Source: Verrucomicrobiales bacterium (GTDB lineage: Bacteria > Verrucomicrobiota > Verrucomicrobiia > Verrucomicrobiales > DEV007). From it: a stretch of 64,000 bases of DNA. The notes under the pieces were generated by a model. That model made no database searches. It was given only the letters and a program-made list of their open reading frames with translations, and was not told where the DNA came from. This document shows positions 1 to 8,080 of this stretch, one piece after another. The stretch's first letter is position 1; every line of letters begins with the position of its first letter. Location of the stretch: assembly GCA_029212615.1 (NCBI GenBank), contig JARGPJ010000002.1:1-64000 (forward strand). Reading direction: 5' to 3'. The position numbers and the translations under genes are program-made.

Positions 1-25
1 CGTGGGCGAAGGCCAATCACGAGAA

Positions 26-49
26 CGTCAAGAGGCGCTCGGCTTGACG
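26..49. repeat. short hairpin at the break point of the SDR gene
   Basis: A perfect 7-bp inverted repeat, CGTCAAG (26-32) and CTTGACG (43-49), encloses a 10-base loop. It lies directly beyond the point where the leftward SDR reading frame stops (51-53). It could be the edge of an inserted or recombined element or chance. The left window edge prevents seeing what follows. Confidence 0.35.
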
Positions 50-50
50 C

Positions 51-518
51 TTACCTGTAGTGAGCCATTTCCGGTGCTGCTTTGATCCCGGATTCACTGG
101 AGATGAAAATGACCCGTCCCTCCTTGCGGTCGAGCATGCCCTTGAGGTAATGACGGGCGAGACGCACGCCGCTCATGATGTTGGTTTCGAAGAGGCGCTG
201 CCAGTCCGCGTCGGTCTCGTCGAAAAAGCCCACCGCCTCGTAGATGCCGAGATTGTTGACGAGGATGTCGACTTCGGGAAAGGCGGCCAGGGTCTGCTCG
301 GCACCTTCAGCGGTGGCGTTGTCCGCGACGAGGCTTTCGAGCTTTGCGTCGGGCAGCTGCGCGCGAATAGCGGCGCAGGCTTCGTCGACCCGTTCCCGGC
401 TGCGTCCGTTGATGATGACACGGGCTCCCTCGGCAGCGAGCGAGCGGGCAATTTCGAGTCCGATTCCGGCGGAGGATGCGGTGACCAGGGCGGTTTTTTC
501 GTTCAGTTCAAGATTCAT
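51..518 (-). pseudogene. SDR-family oxidoreductase, truncated at the active site
   Basis: This frame encodes 155 residues of a short-chain dehydrogenase/reductase, from ATG at 518. Family hallmarks are visible in order: a glycine-rich NAD(P) motif TASSAGIG near residues 13-20, NNLG near 88-91 (usually NNAG), the catalytic serine region FISSESG near 138-144, and catalytic Tyr154 in MAHYR. The stop codon follows one residue after the Tyr, so the Lys of YxxxK and the whole substrate-binding C-terminus (about 100 residues of a usual 250) are missing. No SDR-like continuation appears in the other two frames over the remaining 50 bases. It is transcribed divergently from the LysR gene, the usual arrangement for a regulator and its target. 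A frameshift placed further left in an intact copy cannot be excluded because the window ends here. Confidence 0.75.
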
Positions 519-601
519 AATGATTTGTGGTTGGTGACCGCCGCTCTCCCTCCACCGGGAGGGGAACAACGGTCGACGGCTTGACCTTCACGAATTCCGA
601 C

Positions 602-650
602 TGATCATTCAAATAATGCAAATCATGCGTGTAGATTAGAATAATGATCA
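602..650. promoter_or_regulatory. inverted repeat in the SDR/LysR divergent promoter
   Basis: TGATCATT (602-609) and AATGATCA (643-650) are perfect 8-bp inverted arms separated by 33 bases. The right arm covers the LysR start codon at 644. The interval is AT-rich relative to its surroundings. LysR regulators typically bind such dyads (T-N11-A type) between themselves and the divergent target, so an autoregulatory site is a reasonable inference. Confidence 0.35.
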
Positions 651-1537
651 ATCTCGAATGGCTCCGAACCTTCAAAACGATCTATGAGCGCGGCAGCGTG
701 ACGGCTGCGGCGGAGCATCTTCTCGTCTCGCAACCCGGAGTCAGTCTGCATTTGAGCTCTCTCGAGAATCATGTCGGCTACAAGCTTTTTGAGCGACGCC
801 CGCGTTTGCTCGTCCCGACCGAGCGGGGCAAGCAGCTTTACAACGCGATCGTCGATCCGATCGCGCGGCTCGAGGAAATCGAAATCAAGAGCCAGCGCGG
901 CGCTTCGGGGGACCGGCCCACGATCACTCTCGGGATGTGTTTCGAGACCTTTCAGCTGAGTCTGGAAGCTGCCGTGCCCGACTTGCCGTTTAATCTCATC
1001 CTCGAGTTCGGTGACTACCGGCAGCTCTTGAAAAAGCTCGAGGATCAGGTCATCGACCTTGTCGTCACCCCGCACAGTCCCGAGCTGCGCGGGATTGACT
1101 ATGAGCGGTTTTCGCAGGAAACGATTGTTCTCGTCGCCGGGAAAAACCTCGGGGTGAGCGGTTTTGATCCGAGCGATCCGGTTGCGCTGAGAGAGTGGCT
1201 GCAGCAGCACCCCTGGTATGGCATCGCGGGGGACAACGATCACATGCTGCGATTCTGGAAACAGAACTTTCAGTCTTCCCCTGACTTTCGCCCCAACTAC
1301 ATCGTCCCGAATTTTCACTCCATCCTGAGAAGTCTCTCACGCGCTCCGGGCCTCGCGATTGTCCCCGACTTTCTGTGTCGGGAGGTCCCCGGTGTCACCG
1401 TTCTCTGGGAAGGATACCGTCCTCTCGTCAATTGTCTCCACTTCGCGCGGCAGAAGAAGCCCCCCCATGAAGCAGCCCTCCAGCAGATTACGGAACTGAT
1501 CCGTCAGAGAATGCCGCCGATACAGGGCTGCGTATAG
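644..1537 (+). CDS. LysR-family transcriptional regulator
   Basis: A 297-residue protein of normal LysR length. The N-terminal winged helix-turn-helix occupies about residues 1-60, with typical features such as WLRTFKTIYERGSVTAAAEHL, split here as WLRTF and GSVTAAAEHLLVSQPGVS, followed by LFERRPR. The rest is the periplasmic-binding-protein-like effector domain. ATG at 644 is the only good start. It is divergent from the truncated SDR gene, which would be its expected target. The effector is not recognisable. Because the presumed target is broken, the regulator may now act elsewhere or be drifting. Confidence 0.88.
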   Translation: MINLEWLRTFKTIYERGSVTAAAEHLLVSQPGVSLHLSSLENHVGYKLFERRPRLLVPTERGKQLYNAIVDPIARLEEIEIKSQRGASGDRPTITLGMCFETFQLSLEAAVPDLPFNLILEFGDYRQLLKKLEDQVIDLVVTPHSPELRGIDYERFSQETIVLVAGKNLGVSGFDPSDPVALREWLQQHPWYGIAGDNDHMLRFWKQNFQSSPDFRPNYIVPNFHSILRSLSRAPGLAIVPDFLCREVPGVTVLWEGYRPLVNCLHFARQKKPPHEAALQQITELIRQRMPPIQGCV

Positions 1538-1553
1538 TGAAGGTGAAGAACGA

Positions 1554-1761
1554 TCAAACGTCGACAACAATTCTGCCCATCGCTTAGCCGCTTTCGAGAC
1601 GTGCGTGGGCTTCGCCGGCTTCTTCTATAGAAACCGGTTTCGTCGAGCACGACCTGAAAATGGCTCGACTCGATCATGGTGGCGAGGTCAGCGAGGATCG
1701 CTCCGTTCCCGTGGCGTTTGAAATGGTGCAGCATCGGGATCAGGAGAGTTTCGAAGGGCAC
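1554..1761 (-). pseudogene. 3' remnant of a zinc-type alcohol dehydrogenase/quinone oxidoreductase
   Basis: Read leftwards, one frame gives ADLATMIESSHFQVVLDET. After a one-base shift around 1624-1632 another frame gives IEEAGEAHARLESG, an in-frame TAA at 1584-1586, then AMGRIVVDV and the ancestral stop at 1554-1556. This is the conserved C-terminal tail of the MDR superfamily (VLD..F.leEA.eAHa.LESGkamGkivv). Only about 65 codons remain, with both a frameshift and a nonsense codon, and nothing MDR-like lies upstream (above 1761). It ends 16 bases from the stop of the convergent LysR gene. It is a dead gene fragment. Confidence 0.75.
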
Positions 1762-1827
1762 CTCATTATTTCACGATGTCGATTGTCCAAGTCGTTTAAG
1801 AGTGGCTTTCGATTTACAAAAATGAAC

Positions 1828-1849
1828 CATACATTAAGTTTAATGTATG
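1828..1849. promoter_or_regulatory. perfect palindromic operator of the VapBC-type operon
   Basis: The arms CATACATTAA (1828-1837) and TTAATGTATG (1840-1849) are exact reverse complements around a 2-base centre. The right arm ends on the ATG of the antitoxin (1847-1849). Ribbon-helix-helix antitoxins autoregulate by binding such palindromes, alone and with toxin. The overlap with the start codon implies that repression covers the transcription start, and the message may be leaderless or have a very short leader. Confidence 0.75.
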
Positions 1850-2092
1850 AAAACCATCACCGTGAATGTGTCAGAACCCGTTTACGACGAATTTCGATCC
1901 TACGCTGCGAAAGTTGATCGCAAGACCTCGGAGTTGATTCGTGAGGCAATGGAGGAATACCGGCAGCAACACATGAATCGTCAGACGAGTCTGCGGAACC
2001 GACGTCCGACTAGTGTTGGCGGAGCGATCGAGCCGATCACGGGTGGGGATGATATCCTTGGCGAAATGCTTGAGGAGCCATCGGAAGAATGA
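1847..2092 (+). CDS. vapB: ribbon-helix-helix antitoxin (VapB-like)
   Basis: An 81-residue protein with an N-terminal beta strand TITVNVSEP and two predicted helices through about residue 45 (DEFRSYAAKVDRKTSELIREA is split in the sequence as YDEFRSYAAK and TSELIREAMEEY). This is the ribbon-helix-helix DNA-binding pattern. The C-terminal half is charged and probably wraps the toxin. The stop overlaps the toxin start by four bases (ATGA, 2089-2092), giving translational coupling. A perfect palindrome covers its own start codon. The family assignment rests on size, fold pattern and partner rather than on a close match I can name. Confidence 0.8.
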   Translation: MKTITVNVSEPVYDEFRSYAAKVDRKTSELIREAMEEYRQQHMNRQTSLRNRRPTSVGGAIEPITGGDDILGEMLEEPSEE

Positions 2093-2523
2093 CCTACGGC
2101 CTCGGTACCGATTTTCTGGTGGCATGTGAGATCGTAGATCACCCGTTTCATCAGCAGGCAGACGCGCTCCTACAAAAGCTTCTCGCGGATGAACACGATT
2201 TTGCGCTCGCTCCGCAAACCCTCGCTGAGTTCATCCACATCGTGAGCGATCAGCGGAGAATGCCGGTTCCTCTGGTCGTAACCGACGCCATTTCACGCGC
2301 AGAGCAGTGGTGGCAGGCCGCTGAAGTCGTGCGCATCTATCCTGACGGGAACGCAGTTCCCGATTTTTTCGCCTGGCTCCGCCAGCATCAACTGGGAAGA
2401 AAGCGGCTCCTCGATACCTTGCTTGCTGCTTCTTTTCGAAACGCAAAAGTGACCAGGATCATTTCGAACAACGGGAAGGATTATGACGTCTTCGGTGCTT
2501 TTGAGGTTGTTGAGTTTAGGTGA
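2089..2523 (+). CDS. vapC: PIN-domain ribonuclease toxin (VapC-like)
   Basis: A 144-residue PIN domain, the usual VapC size. Acidic active-site candidates are Asp8 (GTDFLVA), Glu47 (TLAEFIHI), Asp109 (LLDTLLAA) and Asp131 or Asp133 after the ISNNGKDYD turn, matching the four-acid Mg-binding pocket of PIN nucleases. The first motif is GTD rather than the common DTN/DTS. Members cleave tRNA or rRNA, and the substrate here is unknown. It is translationally coupled to the antitoxin. A short hairpin follows the stop. Confidence 0.85.
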   Translation: MTYGLGTDFLVACEIVDHPFHQQADALLQKLLADEHDFALAPQTLAEFIHIVSDQRRMPVPLVVTDAISRAEQWWQAAEVVRIYPDGNAVPDFFAWLRQHQLGRKRLLDTLLAASFRNAKVTRIISNNGKDYDVFGAFEVVEFR

Positions 2524-2525
2524 TT

Positions 2526-2545
2526 GCCAGAGAAAGTTGTCTGGC
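2526..2545 (+). terminator. small hairpin after the toxin gene
   Basis: GCCAGA (2526-2531) and TCTGGC (2540-2545) form a 6-bp stem with an 8-base loop, two bases beyond the toxin stop. There is no T-run behind it, so it is only a weak candidate terminator or mRNA 3'-end stabiliser. Confidence 0.3.
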
Positions 2546-2629
2546 GCTGAATGGTGATGCGATTCGGGTTGAGGTGGCCCCGGAAAAAGGCGCCAGTGGC
2601 TTGACGTAATGATTTCAAAAAACGCACCT

Positions 2630-3118
2630 TCAGCGTTTCCGCTTTTTCTCTTTTTCCGGCAGCTCGGTCTTTCCGCCGACCTCTTTGAGATAGGCGTCCA
2701 GTTTCTTCTCGAGCTGTGAGGCGCGCTCGGGTTCACTGGTAGCAAGATTGTGATCTTCTCCGATGTCTTCGACGAGGTCGTAGAGTTCGATATGCCCGCC
2801 TTCGACGCCCCCGTGAAATTTGATCAGCTTGTAGCTGCCGAACCGCAGGGCGGTTTTGAAATCGGAGGGACGGGGCTTGTCGCTGGCGCGGGGTTTTTCG
2901 CCGCCTTTGTCATGAGTTACCAGAAACGGGCGTGCGCGTTTCACTTTCTGCGACTGGCCGAGCGCGACGGGCTTGAATGACCCTCCGTCGAGATTCCGGT
3001 CCACGCCGAGCGGTGCTCCTGCGAAGTCGGAGAGCGTTGGAAGGATGTCGACGCCGGAAACAGGCACACGGCTCACGCTGCCGGCTTCGATCCCCGGACC
3101 GGTGATGATTCGAGAGAA
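2630..3118 (-). pseudogene. 3' remnant of a sulfatase gene
   Basis: About 160 codons of a sulfatase C-terminus read leftwards. ITGPGIEAGS is followed by VDILPTLSDFAG, which is the GxDixPTl block of S1 sulfatases, then FGSYKLIKF, IELYDLVEDIGEDHNLA and a Lys-rich tail ending KEKKRKR. The catalytic N-terminal two thirds, including the Cys-x-Pro-x-Arg site and the metal Asp/Asn residues, is absent. Upstream of about 3118 the sequence stops resembling a sulfatase. The reading frame itself has no internal stop, so the loss looks like a deletion or recombination rather than long decay. Confidence 0.75.
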
Positions 3119-3324
3119 ACAGGCCCTGCGGAGTTTGAAATCTCCTCATGGAATCAATAAGGGGCTGATGATAAGCGCCTTGCGAGGTATTTAGTGCCTC
3201 AGATATTAAACGGTGGTTAATAATATATCGCCTTAAACGAAATCAACCGTTGTGTTTTGTACTGTCAGGACCTACTCGGTGTTCACAGCCTGGTTGCATT
3301 CTGCAAACTATTTTCTGCATTGAT

Positions 3325-5802
3325 ATGACAACTGAACCTTTCGGTCTGGTCCGAGGTATTGCTCTAAGGATAATTACGATCTCAGTGTTTCTTGCCGGCA
3401 ACCTGTATGCGGAAGAGAGCGATCTCGCCAGTGAGCATCCTGAAGAAGGCCCAAAATGGCATTCCACTTCGAATGTGCAATACAAGGGGGGGAACTCGCG
3501 ACACATCGGTCAGCTTGGATTCACCATTCCGTTTGCCCAGAACGAAGATACTCTCTTGTTTCTCGATTTTCGGGGTCGAATTGATGATCAGGATACCGAA
3601 GAGTTCAATTTGGGACTTGCGTATCGAAAGCTTCTCCCCAATGAGTGGATTTTTGGTGCCTATGGATTCTTTGATCGGAATACTACGGCCTACGGAAATG
3701 AGTTCGATCAAGGAACGGTTGGCTTTGAGTTCCTGAGTGAAGATTGGGATTTCCGCGTCAACGGCTACCTTCCGGATCTCAAGGGGCAGGATGCGGGACT
3801 GGCTCCAGGGTTCGGTTCCATTTCTACGATCGGAAATCAGTTTGTCATAGATACGAGACGGCTCGAGGAGCGGGCGTACTACGGTGGTGACTACGAGATT
3901 GGAAAGCGGGTCGTTGTTTTTGGTGAGAATGAGAATGAGGTCCGTGTCTTTGGAGGCGGTTACTATTTTGATAATGACGCCCCCGGCTATGCCTACATTG
4001 CCGGAGCACGGGTGCGGATCGAAGCACGACTATTTGATCTGGCGATGTTTGGTGAAGGTTCCCGAGTCACTCTCTGCGGCGACGTGCAGTGGGATCAAGT
4101 CAGGGATACTCAAGGCTTTGGTGGCATTGCCATCCAGATCCCCATCGGCAAATGGACAAAAGGCAGCCTCGCTCCCATTGGAACGAGTTCGCGCTATGGT
4201 GGCCTGACCAATCTTGGACGTCGCATGTATGATCCCATTATCCGTGACATCGACGTTGTGAGTCAGTCTGCATCGATTGGCAATGCTGCTGACCTCCTTC
4301 TTGATGAGGAAGGCGATCCTCTCTTTTTTGCGAATTCTGACTATAGTCTCAATTCCGCTATCGCGAGTGCTGGAGAGAATGGCTCTGTCACCGTAAATGG
4401 TGAGGTTACAACAAGCGGGTCTACCTTGCTGAAAGGGCAACGACTCAATAGTGTGACTTCTATTCAGACTGTCGTTGGTGCTGAAAGCGGCATACGGATA
4501 ACGGGCCCTCTTCCCGGTGACCAAGGAGTCATTAAGGGAAACTCGGTGGCTCCTCTCGTTACTATCGCGAATCGGACTCTTGTTGATGGATTGAGATTTG
4601 AAGGCGGTAGCAGCGCTATCTCCGGCAGTTCGATCGAGAATGCTGTGATCCGTAAAAATATCATAACCGGAGCTTCCGGTGATGGAATCTCTCTCGCCGG
4701 TCGATTTACCGGGATGATCGTGAATAATGAGGTATCGAGTAATTCCGGGAATGGCATTCTCGTTGAAATCAACGACGGCACGATCCAATCGAATACGGCT
4801 GATTCAAACGGGGTCGATGGAATCGGTGTGGGAACAAATTACGGCAGGCTTCAGGATAACATTGCCAAATTGAATATCGATGACGGAATCGATGTGGAAA
4901 CAAACGAAGGCACAATTGCCGGAAATTCAGCCATGTTGAATTTGGATGACGGATTTCATGTGGAAATCAACATGCCTGACGGAGTAATTCGGGAAAACAC
5001 AGCTGGTTTGAACGGGAATGATGGGTTTTATGTAAGCAGCAATAAGGGCGTGGTCGGGAACAACCGCTCAGTATCTAACCTCCATGATGGATTTCATGTG
5101 GAAATCAACGGGCCTTCCGGTGTGGTTCAGAACAATACAGCAAGCCAAAATGAGGTCGATGGATTCTCTATTGGAACGGTCCAGAACGGCGGCATCATTC
5201 GCAACAATACGGCTAACCTCAACGAGAGTAATGGTTTTTATGTCACCGCAAACCGGGGAATCTTGAACGAAAATATCTCTGAATCAAATTTGGCAGGTGG
5301 ATTCATTATTGAAACCAATGGACTTGACGGCGTGCTTCAAAATAACACAGCAAGTCGAAATGAGTCTGATGGCTTCTATGTGGGAACCAACCATGGCGAA
5401 GGGATCATTCGCTTTAATACTGCCAACTCGAATAAGGGAGATGGGTTTTATGTGGATACGAACCGGGGAACTCTGAATGCTAATACTTCCTCTTCAAACC
5501 TCTCTACTGGATTTCAAGTAGAGACCGCTTCATCTACGAGCGTGATTCAGAACAACGAAGCCAGGCTAAACGAAGAGGATGGTATTTTTGTTGTCACCAA
5601 CCAAGGAGTGATTAGAAGTAATACTTCCTCTTCAAATCTGGGAGATGGTTTCGAAATCACCACTAACACCGTGGATGGCAAAGTCCGGGTTAATGATGCT
5701 AACGACAATGAGGGGCAGGGTTACCGGATCATGACGAACGCCGGTGCGGTTACGGGAAACACGGGCACGGGGAACACGGGAGGGGTTAACACTGCGCCTT
5801 AG
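3325..5802 (+). CDS. inverse-autotransporter-like barrel with beta-helix repeat passenger
   Basis: The 825-residue protein is predicted to start at ATG 3325, because this places a signal peptide (hydrophobic IALRIITISVFLAGNLYA) at the N-terminus. An upstream ATG at 3250 would add 25 residues before it. Residues about 35-290 resemble the inverse autotransporter (intimin/invasin, type Ve) beta-domain: alternating amphipathic strands with GYLPD and FGAYGFFDRN-type segments. Residues about 375-810 are roughly sixteen 22-24-residue repeats of the form N-N-T-A-x-x-N-x-x-D-G-F-x-V-x-T-N-x-G-x-I, typical rungs of a right-handed parallel beta-helix. The passenger is thus exported after the barrel and exposed at the surface. 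Known family members usually carry Ig-like domains there. An adhesin or polysaccharide-binding or -cleaving role is possible, but no catalytic motif is seen. Confidence 0.72.
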   Translation: MTTEPFGLVRGIALRIITISVFLAGNLYAEESDLASEHPEEGPKWHSTSNVQYKGGNSRHIGQLGFTIPFAQNEDTLLFLDFRGRIDDQDTEEFNLGLAYRKLLPNEWIFGAYGFFDRNTTAYGNEFDQGTVGFEFLSEDWDFRVNGYLPDLKGQDAGLAPGFGSISTIGNQFVIDTRRLEERAYYGGDYEIGKRVVVFGENENEVRVFGGGYYFDNDAPGYAYIAGARVRIEARLFDLAMFGEGSRVTLCGDVQWDQVRDTQGFGGIAIQIPIGKWTKGSLAPIGTSSRYGGLTNLGRRMYDPIIRDIDVVSQSASIGNAADLLLDEEGDPLFFANSDYSLNSAIASAGENGSVTVNGEVTTSGSTLLKGQRLNSVTSIQTVVGAESGIRITGPLPGDQGVIKGNSVAPLVTIANRTLVDGLRFEGGSSAISGSSIENAVIRKNIITGASGDGISLAGRFTGMIVNNEVSSNSGNGILVEINDGTIQSNTADSNGVDGIGVGTNYGRLQDNIAKLNIDDGIDVETNEGTIAGNSAMLNLDDGFHVEINMPDGVIRENTAGLNGNDGFYVSSNKGVVGNNRSVSNLHDGFHVEINGPSGVVQNNTASQNEVDGFSIGTVQNGGIIRNNTANLNESNGFYVTANRGILNENISESNLAGGFIIETNGLDGVLQNNTASRNESDGFYVGTNHGEGIIRFNTANSNKGDGFYVDTNRGTLNANTSSSNLSTGFQVETASSTSVIQNNEARLNEEDGIFVVTNQGVIRSNTSSSNLGDGFEITTNTVDGKVRVNDANDNEGQGYRIMTNAGAVTGNTGTGNTGGVNTAP

Positions 5803-5962
5803 GTTTACGCGGGAGAGAACCTTCGTGGTATCTTTTCGCGTATTTGAACAGGTAATCAGTAAGAGATCGGCGCTTACACGTGTTTATCTCTCGACCGGAT
5901 TTATCACGAAAGTGACAGGCCTACAGAAGGTAGTCATCTCGGCCCAGCATCCCTTCCTCGCG

Positions 5963-7129
5963 CTATCGATTCCCTTTACCCATACCTTTGCCCTTGCCAC
6001 CCTTACCGCCTTTCCCTTTGCCGCCTTTCTGGCCGCGATTGAATCCGTAGGTTCGCGAACCATCGTCCGCGGCGACTAGTTCGATGTCATACCCATGGGT
6101 GAGGGCCAGGCAAACTTCTTCGGTGCAACCGTAGTAGTGGAAGGCGAGCTTAAATTTATCCGAAGGCTTGGCCGAATCGATCTCGACCCAGAATTGTCGG
6201 GGCTCGCTGTCGTAGTCGCCTTCGCCCCGGACCGCACTTGCTTCCTGTGGGGTTGCGGTGACACCCGTGGGAAGAGTCAGGGAATACTTCATTGGCTTAG
6301 TGAGATTATTCCAATGCGCTCCGAGGATGGGGTCCGGATAAAACCCGAGGAACAATCGGCCTTTGCCGGTTTCGAGTAGGGCCGGCTCAGCCTCGACCCG
6401 CAGTTTGACATAGTAGGTCTCTTCGCTGGCTGTCGGAGTCGAGCTGATAATCACCATTCCCTCGGGACGCTCGACACGGACATCACTATCGATATTCGTC
6501 ATTTGTTCCGGACGCCCCACTCTGGGTAAGTCCAGATCTGAAACCGTTGTCGGGTTTTCCACCGGCCCGACATGAGTTTCTAGTGCTTTTCTCAAGGCTT
6601 CCCCATTGAGTCGGGACAAGCCGAGGAGAACCTCTCCCGTCGGGGAAATCAGGTAGATTGAATTGGCTCCCGCTCCCAGCGCGTCACGAATGGAATCGTC
6701 CATCGAATCTGCAAACCAGGGCGCTTTCGTTCCGAGCGTTTCTTTTGCCCTCGCCACGTGAAGGAGTCGCTCCTGAAGGTTTTGTGGCTCGACCATCCCT
6801 TCGAGCTCGGGGTGGCGGAGACTCTTGTAGACGTAGAGAAACTGAACCCCGAGAGGGGAGTAATCAGCCAATGCGGCCTCGACTTCAGCGTAGCCTCTGC
6901 GGAATTCGGGACATGTCAGGCAGCCCGCTGCGATCACCGTGTAATGACCCTTCGCATACTCCTTGAGGTTAACCGGCTTGCCTTCGCTGGTGAAGCCATT
7001 GAGATCGGGTACCCTTCCTGAACTGAGAACGACATCACCCTGCCCCCGGGTCTCTCCAGAGACGAAAAACAAAACGACCAACTGGAGAACGACAAACAAG
7101 AGGGATGGGGGGGGCTTTTTCATACGCAC
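5963..7129 (-). CDS. deiodinase-like thioredoxin-fold protein with DsbD-alpha-like domain
   Basis: A 388-residue exported protein. Residues 1-30 form a signal peptide. Residues about 38-190 have a thioredoxin fold with AAGCLTCPEFRRGYAEVE (Cys70, Cys73) followed by VQFLYVYKSLRHPE, a pattern close to bacterial iodothyronine-deiodinase-like proteins, where the second Cys replaces selenocysteine. Residues about 210-350 resemble the N-terminal domain of DsbD, ending in YYGCTEEVC (Cys335, Cys340). The last 22 residues are almost only Gly and Lys. A periplasmic thiol reductase or peroxide/thiol-transfer role is likely. True deiodinase activity is not implied. It has no operon partner, and the C-terminal tail is unusual. 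ATG at 7123 is an alternative start. Confidence 0.7.
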   Translation of the reverse strand: MRMKKPPPSLLFVVLQLVVLFFVSGETRGQGDVVLSSGRVPDLNGFTSEGKPVNLKEYAKGHYTVIAAGCLTCPEFRRGYAEVEAALADYSPLGVQFLYVYKSLRHPELEGMVEPQNLQERLLHVARAKETLGTKAPWFADSMDDSIRDALGAGANSIYLISPTGEVLLGLSRLNGEALRKALETHVGPVENPTTVSDLDLPRVGRPEQMTNIDSDVRVERPEGMVIISSTPTASEETYYVKLRVEAEPALLETGKGRLFLGFYPDPILGAHWNNLTKPMKYSLTLPTGVTATPQEASAVRGEGDYDSEPRQFWVEIDSAKPSDKFKLAFHYYGCTEEVCLALTHGYDIELVAADDGSRTYGFNRGQKGGKGKGGKGGKGKGMGKGNR

Positions 7130-7414
7130 ATGGAACCGGCGACTTCCCGAAAGGTTGCGGACAAAAACGAAGAAACCGAAAGGCGTTCAGCGACAGACTA
7201 CCGAATGCCCGAAATTCAGGGGGAAGCAGAAGTCGGAAACCGCGGAAGCCGGCTGACCCCGAAAGCGCTGAATGTCCGAAAGTGTCAGGAGTCTGGATGA
7301 AAGGGAATGCCTACTAAGGTGTTCCTCATTGGCTACGGAGTCGCAGGAAGCTTGGAAATCCCTGAAAGAGGCAGCTTTGAATGTAGCGCCCGCATTCTCC
7401 AGCTCTTCGCGGAA
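7130..7414. other. gap between thiol protein and HAD gene
   Basis: About 285 bases separate two leftward genes. Open frames on the plus strand here have no recognisable similarity. It probably holds the promoter of the thiol protein; no clear -35/-10 pair was identified. Confidence 0.4.
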
Positions 7415-8080
7415 TTATATTTCCAGCAGGTCAAAGAGGAGGGGTTCAGCTTCTTCCAAAGAGGAAAATATGCCTGTAGTCAATTCCTCAATCTCGGCGG
7501 TCGGCTTCAGTAGATCGGGAATCATAACCGGGTTCATTCCTGCTCGATGGGCGGCGCGAATGCCATTGTGGGAATCTTCAAAAACAAGGCATTCCGCGGG
7601 ATCCACTCCCAATTTTTCCGCTGCCAGTAAATAGATATCCGGCTCGGGCTTGGATTTCGCAACTTCACAGCCTGTCACGATCAGATCGAAATACTGCTCC
7701 AGTCCGGCAAGTCTCAGCTTTCTTGGGGCGAGATGTTTTTCAGATGAGGTAGCCACCGCACGAGGCACCATTTTTTCCGCCAATGAATTCAGGAGTGGGA
7801 TGACGCCCCGCTTCACATCGATTCCGTTCCTCATGAAATTGGAGAGATAAATGTCGTCATACATTTTCAAAAAATTGACCTCCTTCAGATCCATCTCGAA
7901 ATGTTCTCCCAGGGTGGCAATCCAATCATCGATGTGACACCCGATCAGTCCCAGCAACACCTCATCATCGATCGACTTTCCAAGCTGCGCGACAGCACTC
8001 TTCCAGGCAAGTTGTGAGGGCACTTCAGTATCGATGAGGAGGCCATCCATATCGAAGATTACGGCACTGATTTTTTTCAT
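7415..8080 (-). CDS. HAD-superfamily phosphatase/phosphoglucomutase-like protein
   Basis: A 221-residue class I HAD hydrolase. Motif I is FDMDGLLIDTE (nucleophile Asp10, acid/base Asp12), motif II is ATSSEKH, motif III is the Lys of KSKPEPDIY, and motif IV is VFEDSHNGIRAA. The small alpha-helical cap lies between residues 15 and 85. The pattern fits the beta-phosphoglucomutase / sugar-phosphate phosphatase branch. The frame is open to 8152, but ATG at 8080 puts motif I at its usual distance from the N-terminus, so that start is chosen. The substrate cannot be assigned. It stands alone, facing away from the next sulfatase. Confidence 0.85.
   Translation of the reverse strand: MKKISAVIFDMDGLLIDTEVPSQLAWKSAVAQLGKSIDDEVLLGLIGCHIDDWIATLGEHFEMDLKEVNFLKMYDDIYLSNFMRNGIDVKRGVIPLLNSLAEKMVPRAVATSSEKHLAPRKLRLAGLEQYFDLIVTGCEVAKSKPEPDIYLLAAEKLGVDPAECLVFEDSHNGIRAAHRAGMNPVMIPDLLKPTAEIEELTTGIFSSLEEAEPLLFDLLEI

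Noticed and set aside
60..584. 174-codon open frame on the plus strand
   Set aside because: Antisense to the recognisable SDR frame and without protein-family features.
4700..5790. Regularly spaced repeats resembling a CRISPR array
   Set aside because: Repeats are inside a long open frame, differ in DNA sequence and encode beta-helix rungs.
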